Shown here: piece after piece, positions 28,077-36,877 of the stretch | Numbering within the stretch: position 1 is the first letter of the stretch | Layout of the letters: every line of letters begins with the position of its first letter | Assembly: GCF_012849215.1 (NCBI RefSeq) | Contig: NZ_CP051682.1 | Coordinates: 4,030,001 to 4,094,000, forward strand | Reading direction: 5' to 3' | DNA from: Mucilaginibacter robiniae | Lineage (GTDB): Bacteria > Bacteroidota > Bacteroidia > Sphingobacteriales > Sphingobacteriaceae | DNA: 64,000 nt | Translations under genes and position numbers: made by a program | Notes under the pieces: generated by a model | What the model was told of the DNA's origin: nothing | Seen by the model: only the letters and a program-made list of their open reading frames with translations | Database searches by the model: none

Positions 28077-28293
28077 AGCAGCTTTGGGTGCCTTGTTTAT
28101 TGCCCTAATCAGAGGCTATCAGTTCTTGATTTCGCCAATATTAGGTGCTTCCTGCCGTTACACGCCTACCTGTTCACAGTACGGGTTAGAAGCTATAAGA
28201 AAATATGGACCTTTTAAAGGCGGATGGCTAACTTTAAAGCGGATTGTACGTTGCAACCCTTGGGGTGGCCACGGGCATGATCCGGTACCTTAA
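28051..28293 (+). CDS. yidD: Membrane protein insertion efficiency factor YidD
   Basis: An 80-residue protein with the conserved Cys-rich motif [19 protein letters not shown] and the C-terminal [19 protein letters not shown]. The N-terminal amphipathic helix binds the inner leaflet. It assists YidC/Sec insertion. Its start lies inside rnpA, as in many genomes. yidC is not adjacent here. Confidence 0.95.
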   Translation: MQSLLKPIKAALGALFIALIRGYQFLISPILGASCRYTPTCSQYGLEAIRKYGPFKGGWLTLKRIVRCNPWGGHGHDPVP

Positions 28294-28299
28294 ACTACT

Positions 28300-28980
28300 A
28301 TGGCTTTACTACTGCAAATTGAAACAGCTACTACCGCCTGCTCTGTTGCCTTAGCGCAAAATGGAAACCTTTTAGTTGTTAAAGAATTAAATGAGCGTAA
28401 CATTCATGCCGAAGTCATTACTCTTTTTATTGAAGAGGTAATGACAACAAGCGGTAAACAACTATCTGAGCTAGATGGTATAGCCGTAAGCAGTGGCCCA
28501 GGTTCATATACGGGCTTGCGTATTGGGGTATCTACAGCTAAAGGCTTATGTTTTGCTTTAGATAAACCTCTTATTGCTATAGAAACTTTACAGGCTATGG
28601 CCGCAGGCATAAGCTCTTCCATAAACGATACGGACGTACTGCTTTGCCCCATGATTGATGCCCGGCGTATGGAAGTTTATACCGCAATCTTTGATATACA
28701 AGGTGATCGGGTAAAATCAACCTCGGCCGAAATCATTGATGAAAATAGTTTTGCTGAATTACTGCATCATCAAAAAGTATTGTTTTTTGGCGATGGTGCA
28801 GCTAAGTGCAAAACAGTATTGTCACAACAGCCTAATGCCTTGTTTGACGATAATTTCATAAACTCTGCCCGGCATTTAACCTCGCCTGCAGCTCATCGCT
28901 TTACAACAGCACAGTTTGAGGATCTGGCTTATTTCGAGCCTTTTTACTTGAAAGATTTCGTTGCCGGCAAAAAAGCCTAA
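28300..28980 (+). CDS. tsaB: tRNA threonylcarbamoyladenosine biosynthesis protein TsaB
   Basis: A 226-residue ASKHA-fold protein with LQIETATTACSVAL at the N-terminus and the diagnostic GPGSYTGLRIGVSTAKGLCFAL near residue 66. It is the non-catalytic partner of TsaD in t6A37 modification of ANN-decoding tRNAs. It lies 6 bp after yidD, extending the rpmH-rnpA-yidD operon. Confidence 0.93.
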   Translation: MALLLQIETATTACSVALAQNGNLLVVKELNERNIHAEVITLFIEEVMTTSGKQLSELDGIAVSSGPGSYTGLRIGVSTAKGLCFALDKPLIAIETLQAMAAGISSSINDTDVLLCPMIDARRMEVYTAIFDIQGDRVKSTSAEIIDENSFAELLHHQKVLFFGDGAAKCKTVLSQQPNALFDDNFINSARHLTSPAAHRFTTAQFEDLAYFEPFYLKDFVAGKKA

Positions 28981-29004
28981 ATATTTTCTTCTTGCTTGAT
29001 TGTC

Positions 29005-30468
29005 TTAGTTAGTATGGAATATACGTGTCCATGCTTTACCTAACGGACCTTGCTCGCCACCTGTAGGACTGTAAGTTTCATTGCGCCAGCGTTCAATCAG
29101 GCGGCCAAACTTTAACGAAAAGCCCAGGTAAACGCCTGCACCTGAATAGGCAGCCGAGTTGTTGACGGCTGATAGATTATTACCGCTACTAGCATTTAAA
29201 AAGTTTAATGATCGGGTTAATTGCTCGCTACCAATAAAGAACTCAGCATTAGGGGTCTGGTAGGCTAATTGCAAACCTAAATCAAATGTTTTGTAATTGT
29301 AAATACCACTGACGGTAGCACCTACGCTTTTGTATTTCACATTATTCACCCAAGCGCCGCCTAAGTTTTGGCTAAAGGTTTGTTTAGAAACTATTAAGGT
29401 AGGCGTATAAGTTAAATCGTCACCAAACATAAACTTTTTAGCGGCCGAGAAGTCAGCATATCCAGTAATAGGAGCATTAAAGCTGGTGTAAACAGGAGCC
29501 GCATTAACCATATCACCTAAACTATTCACTACATTGCTCTCACGATTTGGAGTAGTTAAACCTATAATGTGTGCTGGTGTGGTTCTGTTATCAAAATTAT
29601 CAATAAAAGTTCCACCTCTGGCTCGCCAGCGTATAAAGCCCAAATCTCGTAAATTACCTTGTAGTATAATACCGCCTGGAGCTACATAGGTCATGCCTAT
29701 GCTAATAGCTGCACCGGGGTTCTGGAACGATTCAATTTTTTTATGTACATTAAATTCTCCTGGTAAAAAGTTACTCCGGAATGAACCTGCCAATCCCCAC
29801 TCTGCATTGTTGTAGTATCCGTTTGTGTTGCCAGGTTCACGACTAAATTGAATAGATGAACCTGTAATATCGATCTTGTTATAAGCTACACCCAACAAGG
29901 CGCTTAATTTTACACCTACCGAAAAGTTTTTGGTTACCTGCTCGCGGTAGGTAGCACTAAACTGATGGTAAGCTTCGTAGGAGCCATTGCTGTTAAAAAC
30001 ATTAGTATAGTTAGGTTGAGTAAAGCTTGGACTTCCATTAAACAATGCAATAGTTTCATCAGTTACATTCGCCCGACCATCAGCCCGTACTTGGTATGAC
30101 ACGCCGATTTCTTGTTTGCCGTTTGAACTGGTGTAGGCTTTAAACATAAACACATAAACGTTTAAATCTGCATGCGTCGGGTTCAAACGACCTTGCCCAA
30201 TTTCTAAATTTTTATTGTTGTAATAACCCAGAAAAGCTCTTGATTTCAATGTTGCCTGTGCATTACCTTTCAGGTAACTATTAATATAAAAGTTGGGAAC
30301 AAAGAAGTTGGAGGCAAATTGCCTGCTGGAATCGGGTATGAATGCTGCTTGCGATGGATTTTCAAACGAGCCGTACAAAGTGCCACTGTTATACTGTTGA
30401 AAACGTTGTGCAAAGCCCACTAAATAAAAAAACAAGAAGGGAAGTAGTAGTAGTAAAGTCTTTCTCAT
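29005..30468 (-). CDS. DUF5723-family outer-membrane protein
   Basis: A 487-residue protein with a signal peptide (MRKTLLLLLPFLFFYLVGFAQ) and long runs of alternating strands with aromatic ends (FNVHKKIESFQNPGAAISIGM, YSGAGVYLGFSLKFG). The N-terminal YGSFENPSQAAFIPDSSRQFASN is characteristic of the DUF5723 family of Bacteroidota. An outer-membrane beta-barrel role is inferred; function is unknown. The start is the ATG at 30468; two codons upstream lies an in-frame GTG that I consider unlikely. Confidence 0.78.
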   Translation of the reverse strand: MRKTLLLLLPFLFFYLVGFAQRFQQYNSGTLYGSFENPSQAAFIPDSSRQFASNFFVPNFYINSYLKGNAQATLKSRAFLGYYNNKNLEIGQGRLNPTHADLNVYVFMFKAYTSSNGKQEIGVSYQVRADGRANVTDETIALFNGSPSFTQPNYTNVFNSNGSYEAYHQFSATYREQVTKNFSVGVKLSALLGVAYNKIDITGSSIQFSREPGNTNGYYNNAEWGLAGSFRSNFLPGEFNVHKKIESFQNPGAAISIGMTYVAPGGIILQGNLRDLGFIRWRARGGTFIDNFDNRTTPAHIIGLTTPNRESNVVNSLGDMVNAAPVYTSFNAPITGYADFSAAKKFMFGDDLTYTPTLIVSKQTFSQNLGGAWVNNVKYKSVGATVSGIYNYKTFDLGLQLAYQTPNAEFFIGSEQLTRSLNFLNASSGNNLSAVNNSAAYSGAGVYLGFSLKFGRLIERWRNETYSPTGGEQGPLGKAWTRIFHTN

Positions 30469-30564
30469 TATCACAATTTAATCGTATGAGCAAAGTATAG
30501 TAACGTAGCATTTACGTTTATAGCGTATTGCTTAACGTTATACTTTTGCACATATAGGGTTAAA

Positions 30565-32175
30565 TTATTTAATTGTAGATTGAACAGTACCGGCTTGATT
30601 TAGTTTTGCACAAAAGGCAGTATAAAATTGTTGGTCTGAAGAGGTAAGCTGATAGGAAGCAGCATAAAAATTCTTAAATCCGCCGTTATGCTGCTGATAA
30701 TTCTTGTAAAAAGCTTTTTTTAAGGTGTTTTTTAACACATAATCGGCATTTTTAAAATGAATAAAGAAGGAGATGTTACAACGTTCCGCTAATAAATCAT
30801 CGAAAGAATTATACTCATCTATTTTGCTTAGAAAACGTCCGTTTAAGTAATTGTCGTTGTAATTTTTTAACTCTATAGGCGTATTAGCCAGAATAAGGTA
30901 ATTATCCACAATCATGAAATAGGGCCTTCTTAAAAAAGCAAAAGCATCGCCAAGCAGGTAGAAAGGCAGTCGGTCATAATTTAACTGTCCGGTCAGTCCA
31001 TCATCTGCCATGCTGCTAATGTTGGTAATTACCGGGCGTAAGTTTGAACCATTCTTCAACGCAATAATGGCTAGCCGCTCCTGAAAGCGCGTAGTAACCA
31101 CGGCAAATTCATGCCCCAGTAAGGAGTTAAATTCTTTTTCAAAACTAACACCTGTTTCTGATTTGATTTTTTTGTATAAAGCCAGTTTGCTGTTACGCAG
31201 ACCGGCCTTGTTTTGCCAGTCACTTAGCAATTGTTCAAAATGGGTAACATCTTCTGCTGCAAAGCTGCTGCTATACGCCGTAGTAGCCGGAAAAATGTTT
31301 TTCAGTTCGTTCACCACCGGCTTTAGCGATTGAAACAAATTAAGGTAGCTTACTGCTTGTTGATCTTTCAGTGTAGTAAAACCATTAAACATCAAGGCAT
31401 CGCTCTTGTAGTTCAAGCTTAGCGCTGCGGTAGCAGGTAGCAATTGCAAAGGCTTAACTAAATCCGGATCGTCATGGTTTCTATACCACTGGTTGAGCAA
31501 TGGTTTAAGCTGCTGGTAATTAACGTACAAATTAGCCAGCGAATTGGAGGTTTGCTCTTCAGGCAATAAAGTAAATATGGTTGTAGCTTTTTTAGACGAA
31601 TACTGGGCACTCTCAGTAACCAAGCTTAACGAAAAGCTACCTGAAATAACAGCGTTTGCTTTCTCAACAAAGTAAAAGTTTCTTTTTACACTATCCAAAT
31701 ACAAGCTGTATATGGTGGGCTTGGTTGTGCCATTAACCACAACCAGGCCGCTGGTTTTATTAGTGGTACCTGGGTGTAAAAATTGCTTGAAACCATTTGC
31801 ACTTTGCTGTTTTCCAGCTGGTAAAGTGATCAGGAAATCGGTGGTGTCACCTTGTTGCGGGTGCAATGAAAGATAAATGTTCTGGTTAGCAAGTACGGAT
31901 TTAAGCAATGAGTTGTGGGTTACATACTGCTGCAAAGCTTTCAACTCGTGTATATTCTGTTCGCCTATAACAGTCTGCCATATGGTACTGCTATCGTAGA
32001 TGTCGTGAAAGCCTTGATCATTGTTGAACTTCAATATCAGTGCAGCCGTACTCGGAATAGTATTAATTACTTGATGATTGAGCCTGCCTGGTACATTCAG
32101 GCTTTTAAAGTAGGTAACTGTAATCATTACCGTAACAATCAAAAGTATCAGTGTGGTAATAATTAATCGTTTCAT
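30565..32175 (-). CDS. Membrane-anchored protein, unknown function
   Basis: A 536-residue protein that I do not recognise. One N-terminal membrane segment (residues 4-23, LIITTLILLIVTVMITVTYF) is followed by a large extracytoplasmic domain rich in short beta motifs (TAALSLNYKSDALMFNG, LGHEFAVVTTRF, YFMIVDNYLILANTPIELKN). The LILANTP-type ending recalls DUF3352-like envelope proteins; this similarity is weak. It may be expressed alone: a TACCTTTG element is 21 bp upstream. Next to DUF5723 on the same strand but 96 bp apart, so functional linkage is uncertain. Confidence 0.65.
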   Translation of the reverse strand: MKRLIITTLILLIVTVMITVTYFKSLNVPGRLNHQVINTIPSTAALILKFNNDQGFHDIYDSSTIWQTVIGEQNIHELKALQQYVTHNSLLKSVLANQNIYLSLHPQQGDTTDFLITLPAGKQQSANGFKQFLHPGTTNKTSGLVVVNGTTKPTIYSLYLDSVKRNFYFVEKANAVISGSFSLSLVTESAQYSSKKATTIFTLLPEEQTSNSLANLYVNYQQLKPLLNQWYRNHDDPDLVKPLQLLPATAALSLNYKSDALMFNGFTTLKDQQAVSYLNLFQSLKPVVNELKNIFPATTAYSSSFAAEDVTHFEQLLSDWQNKAGLRNSKLALYKKIKSETGVSFEKEFNSLLGHEFAVVTTRFQERLAIIALKNGSNLRPVITNISSMADDGLTGQLNYDRLPFYLLGDAFAFLRRPYFMIVDNYLILANTPIELKNYNDNYLNGRFLSKIDEYNSFDDLLAERCNISFFIHFKNADYVLKNTLKKAFYKNYQQHNGGFKNFYAASYQLTSSDQQFYTAFCAKLNQAGTVQSTIK

Positions 32176-32196
32176 ACAAAAAGTAAGCTTATCTTA

Positions 32197-32204
32197 CAAA
32201 GGTA
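32197..32204 (-). promoter_or_regulatory. -7 promoter element of the 536-residue membrane protein gene
   Basis: TACCTTTG on the minus strand, 21 bp upstream of the ATG at 32175, with TTTA 20 bp further upstream as a possible -33 box. Confidence 0.5.
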
Positions 32205-32271
32205 GATTTTTTACTTTGTGGCTATAAAGTAATTGTTGGGTTTGGTTAATTTAGCTGCCAGCTAACCCCAT

Positions 32272-32658
32272 ATGAACAAACAAATCATTTTAACAGCGGC
32301 TGTGTTTGGTATGCTGGCTGTTATACTCGGCGCCTTTGGCGCCCATGCTCTTAAAGCAGCCTTGCCACCGCAGCAAATTCAAATTTGGAATACCGGTGTG
32401 CAATATCAGTTTTATCATGTTTTTGCGTTATTGTTTTTGTCAACCTTTGGTCGGTTTAAAAACAATCTCATTTTTGCCAGTTACTGTTTATTTAGCTTAG
32501 GTATTTTGTTTTTTTCCGGATCGTTGTATTTGCTGTCTTGCAGCAGTATTTTACAATGGAGTTGGCTGCATGTTTTAGGTCCGATTACCCCGGTAGGCGG
32601 CTTGCTGTTTATAGCCGGCTGGATTACTTTGGCATTGGCCGCCATCCGTTACCGATAA
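32272..32658 (+). CDS. DUF423 (YgdD-like) membrane protein
   Basis: A 128-residue protein with four membrane segments and the family motif GAFGAHALKAALPPQQIQIWNTGVQYQ at residues 21-47. DUF423 proteins are small inner-membrane proteins of unknown function. It is followed after 7 bp by priA, so the two may be co-transcribed. Confidence 0.88.
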   Translation: MNKQIILTAAVFGMLAVILGAFGAHALKAALPPQQIQIWNTGVQYQFYHVFALLFLSTFGRFKNNLIFASYCLFSLGILFFSGSLYLLSCSSILQWSWLHVLGPITPVGGLLFIAGWITLALAAIRYR

Positions 32659-32665
32659 TAATGAT

Positions 32666-35155
32666 ATGCTTGAACTAGCCGATACTCACAATACATCCAG
32701 CCGCAAAACTTGGTTTGCCGAGGTGGTATTGCCTTTGGCTATTGCTAAAAATTACACCTACCGTGTGCCGTTCGAGTTAAACGATGCTGTAGCGGTAGGG
32801 AAAAGGGTAGTGGTGCAGTTTGGTAAAAGCAAATTGTACACCGCTGTTATTCATAGTTTAACCGAACGAGCTCCCGAAAGATACGAAGCCAAGTATTTGA
32901 TGGATGTGCTGGATGATAGCCCCATCGTTACTGAACAGCAATTACAATTTTGGCAATGGCTGGCTGATTACTACTTGTGCTATACGGGCGAGGTCATGAA
33001 TGCTGCCCTGCCTGCCGCCTTTAAGCTGGCTAGTGAAACCCGTATCATGCTCAATCCGGACGAAAGTGTTGACCGATCTACGTTGCATGATAAAGAGTTT
33101 CTGATTGTAGATGCATTGGATTTACAACCCGAGCTTACCATTAGTGATATTGTAAAGCTACTGGGGCAAAAAATTGTTATGCCGGTGTTAAAAACGATGT
33201 TCGAGAAGAACATCATTCATATTTCAGAAGCAGTTAATGAAAAGTATAAGCCCCGCAAACGCACCTATATTAAGTTAAATCCGATTTACAGTGATCCGGA
33301 TATGTTGCGTGCTTTGTTTACGCAATTGGAACGCCGGGCGCCTAAGCAGGCTGATGCCGTGTTGGCTTTTATCAAGTTATCGCGCGAGCAGGAGCTGGTA
33401 TCTAAAAACGATTTAATGGAAGCCAGTGGCGCCAATGCTGCTGTGGTAAAAACATTAACGGATAAGCAGATTCTGATTGCCGAAGAAAAAAACGTTAGCC
33501 GCTTATATTACGAAAACTTTGAAGAAGCGGCTACTTTTCAGCTGAATGAAGCGCAGCAAGGGGCATTGGATAGTATACGGCAGCAATTTCAGGAAAAAGA
33601 TGTAGTATTGCTGCATGGCGTAACTTCATCGGGCAAAACTCAAATTTACATCCGGCTGGTGGAAGAAGCTATTCAGGCTGGTAAACAGGTATTGTATCTG
33701 TTGCCTGAAATTGCATTAACTACGCACGTTATTGAACGTTTGCGTAAGTATTTCGGTAATGATATTGGGGTGTACCACTCCCGGTTTAATGATAATGAGC
33801 GGGTTGAGGTTTGGCACAGAGTACTTAACCACCAGTACAAAGTAATACTAGGCGCACGCTCGTCGGTATTTTTGCCTTTTGATAATTTAGGGTTGATTAT
33901 CATTGATGAGGAACACGAAACCTCTTACAAGCAATTTGACCCTGCACCACGTTATAATGCCCGTGATGCTGCTATTTACCTGGCCAGCCGTTACCAGGCT
34001 AAGGTATTGTTAGGGTCGGCCACGCCAGCATTCGAAACATATTTTAATGCCCGTAACCACAAGTATGGCTTTGCCGAATTAACGGAGCGTTTTGGTGGTG
34101 TAAGCATGCCTCAAATTGAGGTAGTGAGTATTACCGAAGAAACTAAGCGCAAAACCATGCAATCACATTTTACCAGCGTATTGATGCAAGATATGCAGCA
34201 GGCGCTGAACAATAAAGAACAGGTGATTCTGTTTCAAAACAGGCGAGGTTATGCACCTGTATTAATTTGTCGGGTGTGTGCTTTTACCCCTCGTTGTATT
34301 AATTGCGATGTTAGCTTAACTTATCATAAAAGCAGTAGCCATTTGCATTGTCATTACTGCGGCTACAAGGAAGAATCCATGACGGTATGCCCGGCTTGTG
34401 GTTCTACCCATTTGGAGTATAAAGGTTTTGGTACTGAGAAGATAGAGGATGAGTTGAGCATATTGTTGCCCGAAGCACGTATAGCCCGTATGGACCTCGA
34501 TACCACTCGTGCCCGCAATGCTTACCAAACTTTGTTAAACGATCTGGAAGAAAAACGGATTGACATTCTGGTAGGTACCCAAATGGTAGCTAAGGGGCTG
34601 GATTTTTCGGACGTTACCGTAGTAGCTATTATTAATGCCGATAGCCTGCTTAAATACCCTGATTACCGGGCTAATGAGCGCAGTTTCCAGATGCTGGCTC
34701 AGGTAAGCGGGCGAGCTGGTAGGCGTGGTAAAACCGGTAAGGTAGTGATACAAACGTATAACCCGCACCATAGGGTAATAGAGCAGGTAATTGCCAATGA
34801 TTATAAAGATTTATACCTGACCGAAATTGACGAGCGCCGTAATTTTAAGTACCCGCCATTTTATCGCATAATTCAGTTGTATGTAAAGCATAAAGATGCC
34901 GAGCAGCTTTATCATCAATCAGAATACCTGGCTAATGAATTACGTAAGCATTTTGGTGAGCGTGTAATTGGTCCGGAGTTTCCGCTTATTAGCCGAATAC
35001 GGAATATGTACATCAAATCTATCATGCTTAAGTTTGAAAAAGATAGTGTATCTATTGCCAAGGTAAAGCTACTTATTCGTGAGGTGATTCTGCAATTTCA
35101 AACTACTAAGCTCAGCAAAGGCTGCATTGTACAGCCGGATGTGGATCCGTATTAG
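32666..35155 (+). CDS. priA: Primosomal protein N', replication restart helicase PriA
   Basis: An 829-residue SF2 helicase. The N-terminal 3'-end-binding domain spans residues 1-115. Walker A appears as GVTSSGKTQIYIR, motif II as IIIDEEHETSYKQ, and the paired zinc sites as CRVCAFTPRCINCDVSLTYH and CHYCGYKEESMTVCPACGS. Motifs V/VI are visible (VGTQMVAKGLDF, QVSGRAGRRGK). PriA reloads the replisome at stalled forks. Full family length. Converges on the next lipoprotein gene with 1 bp between stops. Confidence 0.96.
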   Translation: MLELADTHNTSSRKTWFAEVVLPLAIAKNYTYRVPFELNDAVAVGKRVVVQFGKSKLYTAVIHSLTERAPERYEAKYLMDVLDDSPIVTEQQLQFWQWLADYYLCYTGEVMNAALPAAFKLASETRIMLNPDESVDRSTLHDKEFLIVDALDLQPELTISDIVKLLGQKIVMPVLKTMFEKNIIHISEAVNEKYKPRKRTYIKLNPIYSDPDMLRALFTQLERRAPKQADAVLAFIKLSREQELVSKNDLMEASGANAAVVKTLTDKQILIAEEKNVSRLYYENFEEAATFQLNEAQQGALDSIRQQFQEKDVVLLHGVTSSGKTQIYIRLVEEAIQAGKQVLYLLPEIALTTHVIERLRKYFGNDIGVYHSRFNDNERVEVWHRVLNHQYKVILGARSSVFLPFDNLGLIIIDEEHETSYKQFDPAPRYNARDAAIYLASRYQAKVLLGSATPAFETYFNARNHKYGFAELTERFGGVSMPQIEVVSITEETKRKTMQSHFTSVLMQDMQQALNNKEQVILFQNRRGYAPVLICRVCAFTPRCINCDVSLTYHKSSSHLHCHYCGYKEESMTVCPACGSTHLEYKGFGTEKIEDELSILLPEARIARMDLDTTRARNAYQTLLNDLEEKRIDILVGTQMVAKGLDFSDVTVVAIINADSLLKYPDYRANERSFQMLAQVSGRAGRRGKTGKVVIQTYNPHHRVIEQVIANDYKDLYLTEIDERRNFKYPPFYRIIQLYVKHKDAEQLYHQSEYLANELRKHFGERVIGPEFPLISRIRNMYIKSIMLKFEKDSVSIAKVKLLIREVILQFQTTKLSKGCIVQPDVDPY

Positions 35156-35156
35156 T

Positions 35157-35480
35157 TCAGCGTTTCTCAATACTTTTAATGTGAATTACCGGTAAAGTAT
35201 TCGCATTAATTCCACAGCCAAATTTAGTTGAGTTATCCAAGGTGTATTTTACATGAACATTCAGGTTATTAACTTCATAGTTGCCCATCAAATTATCAGG
35301 GTGATAATAAATGGAGTTAATAACGATTATCCAGCCACAGCCATCGGCAGCCACACTGCCTGTATCTTTAATTGCACCGTCTGCTTCTATCACATTACTG
35401 GTTTTTTTGCAGCCTAGAATAGTTAGTAATGCTACTAGTATTGGGCTGATAAATAAGCCATTAAGATTGAGGTTCTTCAT
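35157..35480 (-). CDS. Small putative lipoprotein, unknown function
   Basis: A 107-residue protein with a hydrophobic leader and lipobox (LLTILGC, Cys at about 24) followed by KKTSNV. The mature part has two further Cys (DGCGWIIVINS and KFGCGINANT) that could pair. Not recognised as a known family. Alone on the strand; no terminator or clear promoter is visible. Confidence 0.7.
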   Translation of the reverse strand: MKNLNLNGLFISPILVALLTILGCKKTSNVIEADGAIKDTGSVAADGCGWIIVINSIYYHPDNLMGNYEVNNLNVHVKYTLDNSTKFGCGINANTLPVIHIKSIEKR

Positions 35481-35622
35481 TGTAAAAGGTATTTGTTTAC
35501 CATTATGGGCATTGTGTAGTTAATGCTACAAGTGAAGAAAAAAATCAGGCTAACGCTCAAGTGATTACCTTTTATAATGGGGTTAATGCCATTTAGCATA
35601 GCAGATGCCTGCACAATTTGCC

Positions 35623-35630
35623 TAAATTTG
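35623..35630 (+). promoter_or_regulatory. -7 promoter element close to the pcm start
   Basis: TAAATTTG ends 8 bp before the ATG at 35639. Using the ffs spacing as a ruler, the leader would be about 5 nt. No good -33 box seen. Confidence 0.45.
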
Positions 35631-35638
35631 CTTTACAA

Positions 35639-36295
35639 ATGGCTTATAAGTTTATTGACAAATACCGCGAAAAAGGTGCGCGCAAACGCTTGGTTGAACT
35701 CTTGATGAAGAAAGGTATAGAGGATGAACACGTATTATATGCCATAGGTAAAGTGCCTCGTCACTACTTTTTTGATGAAACGTTCTGGAACCAGGCTTAT
35801 AAAGATATTGCATTCCCGATAGGTGAGGGGCAAACCATTTCACAGCCTTATACAGTAGCTTACCAATCTGAATTACTACATGTAAAACGCGGCGATAAGG
35901 TGCTGGAAATAGGTACAGGTTCGGGTTATCAAACTTGTGTTTTGTTGGAACTGGGTGCTGACGTTTATACCATTGAGCGGCAAGAAAAAATATATGAGCG
36001 CACTATACAGGTGCTGCCTTACATGGGGTATAAGCCACATTTTTATTTGGGTGATGGTTCCAGAGGAATAGAAACCCATGCACCTTATGATAAAATTATT
36101 GTAACTGCCGGTGCACCAACCGTACCTGAAGTTTTGCTGAAACAGCTTAAAGTAGGCGGTCTGCTGGTAATACCTGTAGGTAATGAACAGGAACAAAAAA
36201 TGGTAACTATCCTGAAAGTTGGTGAAAATGACTACGAAAAGGTAGTGCTGGATACTTTTCGGTTTGTGCCTTTAGTGGGTGATAAGGCATGGTAA
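35639..36295 (+). CDS. pcm: Protein-L-isoaspartate O-methyltransferase
   Basis: A 218-residue SAM-dependent methyltransferase. Seen are the family region HYFFDETFWNQAYKDIAFPIGEGQTISQPY (substrate site) and SAM motif I VLEIGTGSGYQTCVL. It repairs isoaspartyl residues in damaged proteins. The frame opens at a TTG at 35618, but the ATG at 35639 is preferred since the upstream codons overlap the promoter element. Flanked downstream by a structured inverted repeat. Confidence 0.9.
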   Translation: MAYKFIDKYREKGARKRLVELLMKKGIEDEHVLYAIGKVPRHYFFDETFWNQAYKDIAFPIGEGQTISQPYTVAYQSELLHVKRGDKVLEIGTGSGYQTCVLLELGADVYTIERQEKIYERTIQVLPYMGYKPHFYLGDGSRGIETHAPYDKIIVTAGAPTVPEVLLKQLKVGGLLVIPVGNEQEQKMVTILKVGENDYEKVVLDTFRFVPLVGDKAW

Positions 36296-36400
36296 TTTGG
36301 GGCTGCGAGCGTTGTGTTATAATATTTGGAAATAAAGGTGAGTATCACTTTTTTTAGTAAAGTAATATGACTACCTGCAAATACTCACTCGCAACCCAAA
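36296..36400. repeat. Intergenic inverted repeat of the CTCGCAAC type, with internal hairpin
   Basis: TTTGGGGCTGCGAG at 36296-36309 pairs imperfectly with CTCGCAACCCAAA at 36388-36400. Between them is a small hairpin with T-tract (AAAGGTGA-gta-TCACTTTTTTT, 36334-36355) that may terminate pcm. Similar CTCGCAAC arms recur at 48942-49020 and 54911-54957. Confidence 0.55.
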
Positions 36401-36406
36401 GTGCAC

Positions 36407-36856
36407 TTAGCGTTTCATGGCTCTATCCATTTCTACTTTTACATCACGCTCTTTCATGGTTTCGCGTTTGTCGAAAGTCTTTTTACCTTGAGCCAGAGCT
36501 ATTTTCAATTTGGCGAAGCCACGCTCGCTGATAAACATGGCTAAGGGCACAATGGTAAGGCCCTTTTCTTCGCCACGGGTTTGCAGCTTTTTCAATTCTT
36601 TTTTGGTAAGTAGCAATACCCGGTCGCGCTTAGCTTCATGATTATAGAATGAACCATGTGAATATTCGGAAATGTGCAGGTTACGCACATAAAGCTGCTC
36701 GCTGATAAATGTACAGAAAGCGTCATTCAGGTTTGCCTTACCTTCCCGGATGGATTTTATTTCAGTACCGAGCAACTTAATGCCGGCTGTGTATTCATCC
36801 AGTATATGGTATTCAAAGTAGGCTTTCTTATTTTTTATATATAGTTGTTCACTCAT
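36407..36856 (-). CDS. smpB: SsrA-binding protein
   Basis: A 149-residue SmpB with NKKAYFEYHILDEYTAGIKLLGTEIKSIREGKANLNDAF and the C-terminal basic tail KKTFDKRETMKERDVKVEMDRAMKR. It delivers tmRNA to stalled ribosomes in trans-translation. The start is the ATG at 36856; the TTG upstream is part of a -7 element. tmRNA itself (ssrA) is not in this window. Confidence 0.95.
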   Translation of the reverse strand: MSEQLYIKNKKAYFEYHILDEYTAGIKLLGTEIKSIREGKANLNDAFCTFISEQLYVRNLHISEYSHGSFYNHEAKRDRVLLLTKKELKKLQTRGEEKGLTIVPLAMFISERGFAKLKIALAQGKKTFDKRETMKERDVKVEMDRAMKR

Positions 36857-36865
36857 GGTTGGCTG

Positions 36866-36873
36866 CAAATATG
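36866..36873 (-). promoter_or_regulatory. Probable -7 promoter element of smpB
   Basis: CATATTTG on the minus strand (one mismatch to TAnnTTTG), 9 bp before the ATG at 36856. It overlaps the stop region of mntH, so smpB may have its own near-leaderless transcript besides readthrough. Confidence 0.4.
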
Positions 36874-36877
36874 CGAA

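Noticed and set aside
27369-28980. Replication origin near rpmH
   Set aside because: rpmH-rnpA is often close to oriC, but no dnaA gene or cluster of DnaA boxes was recognised here.
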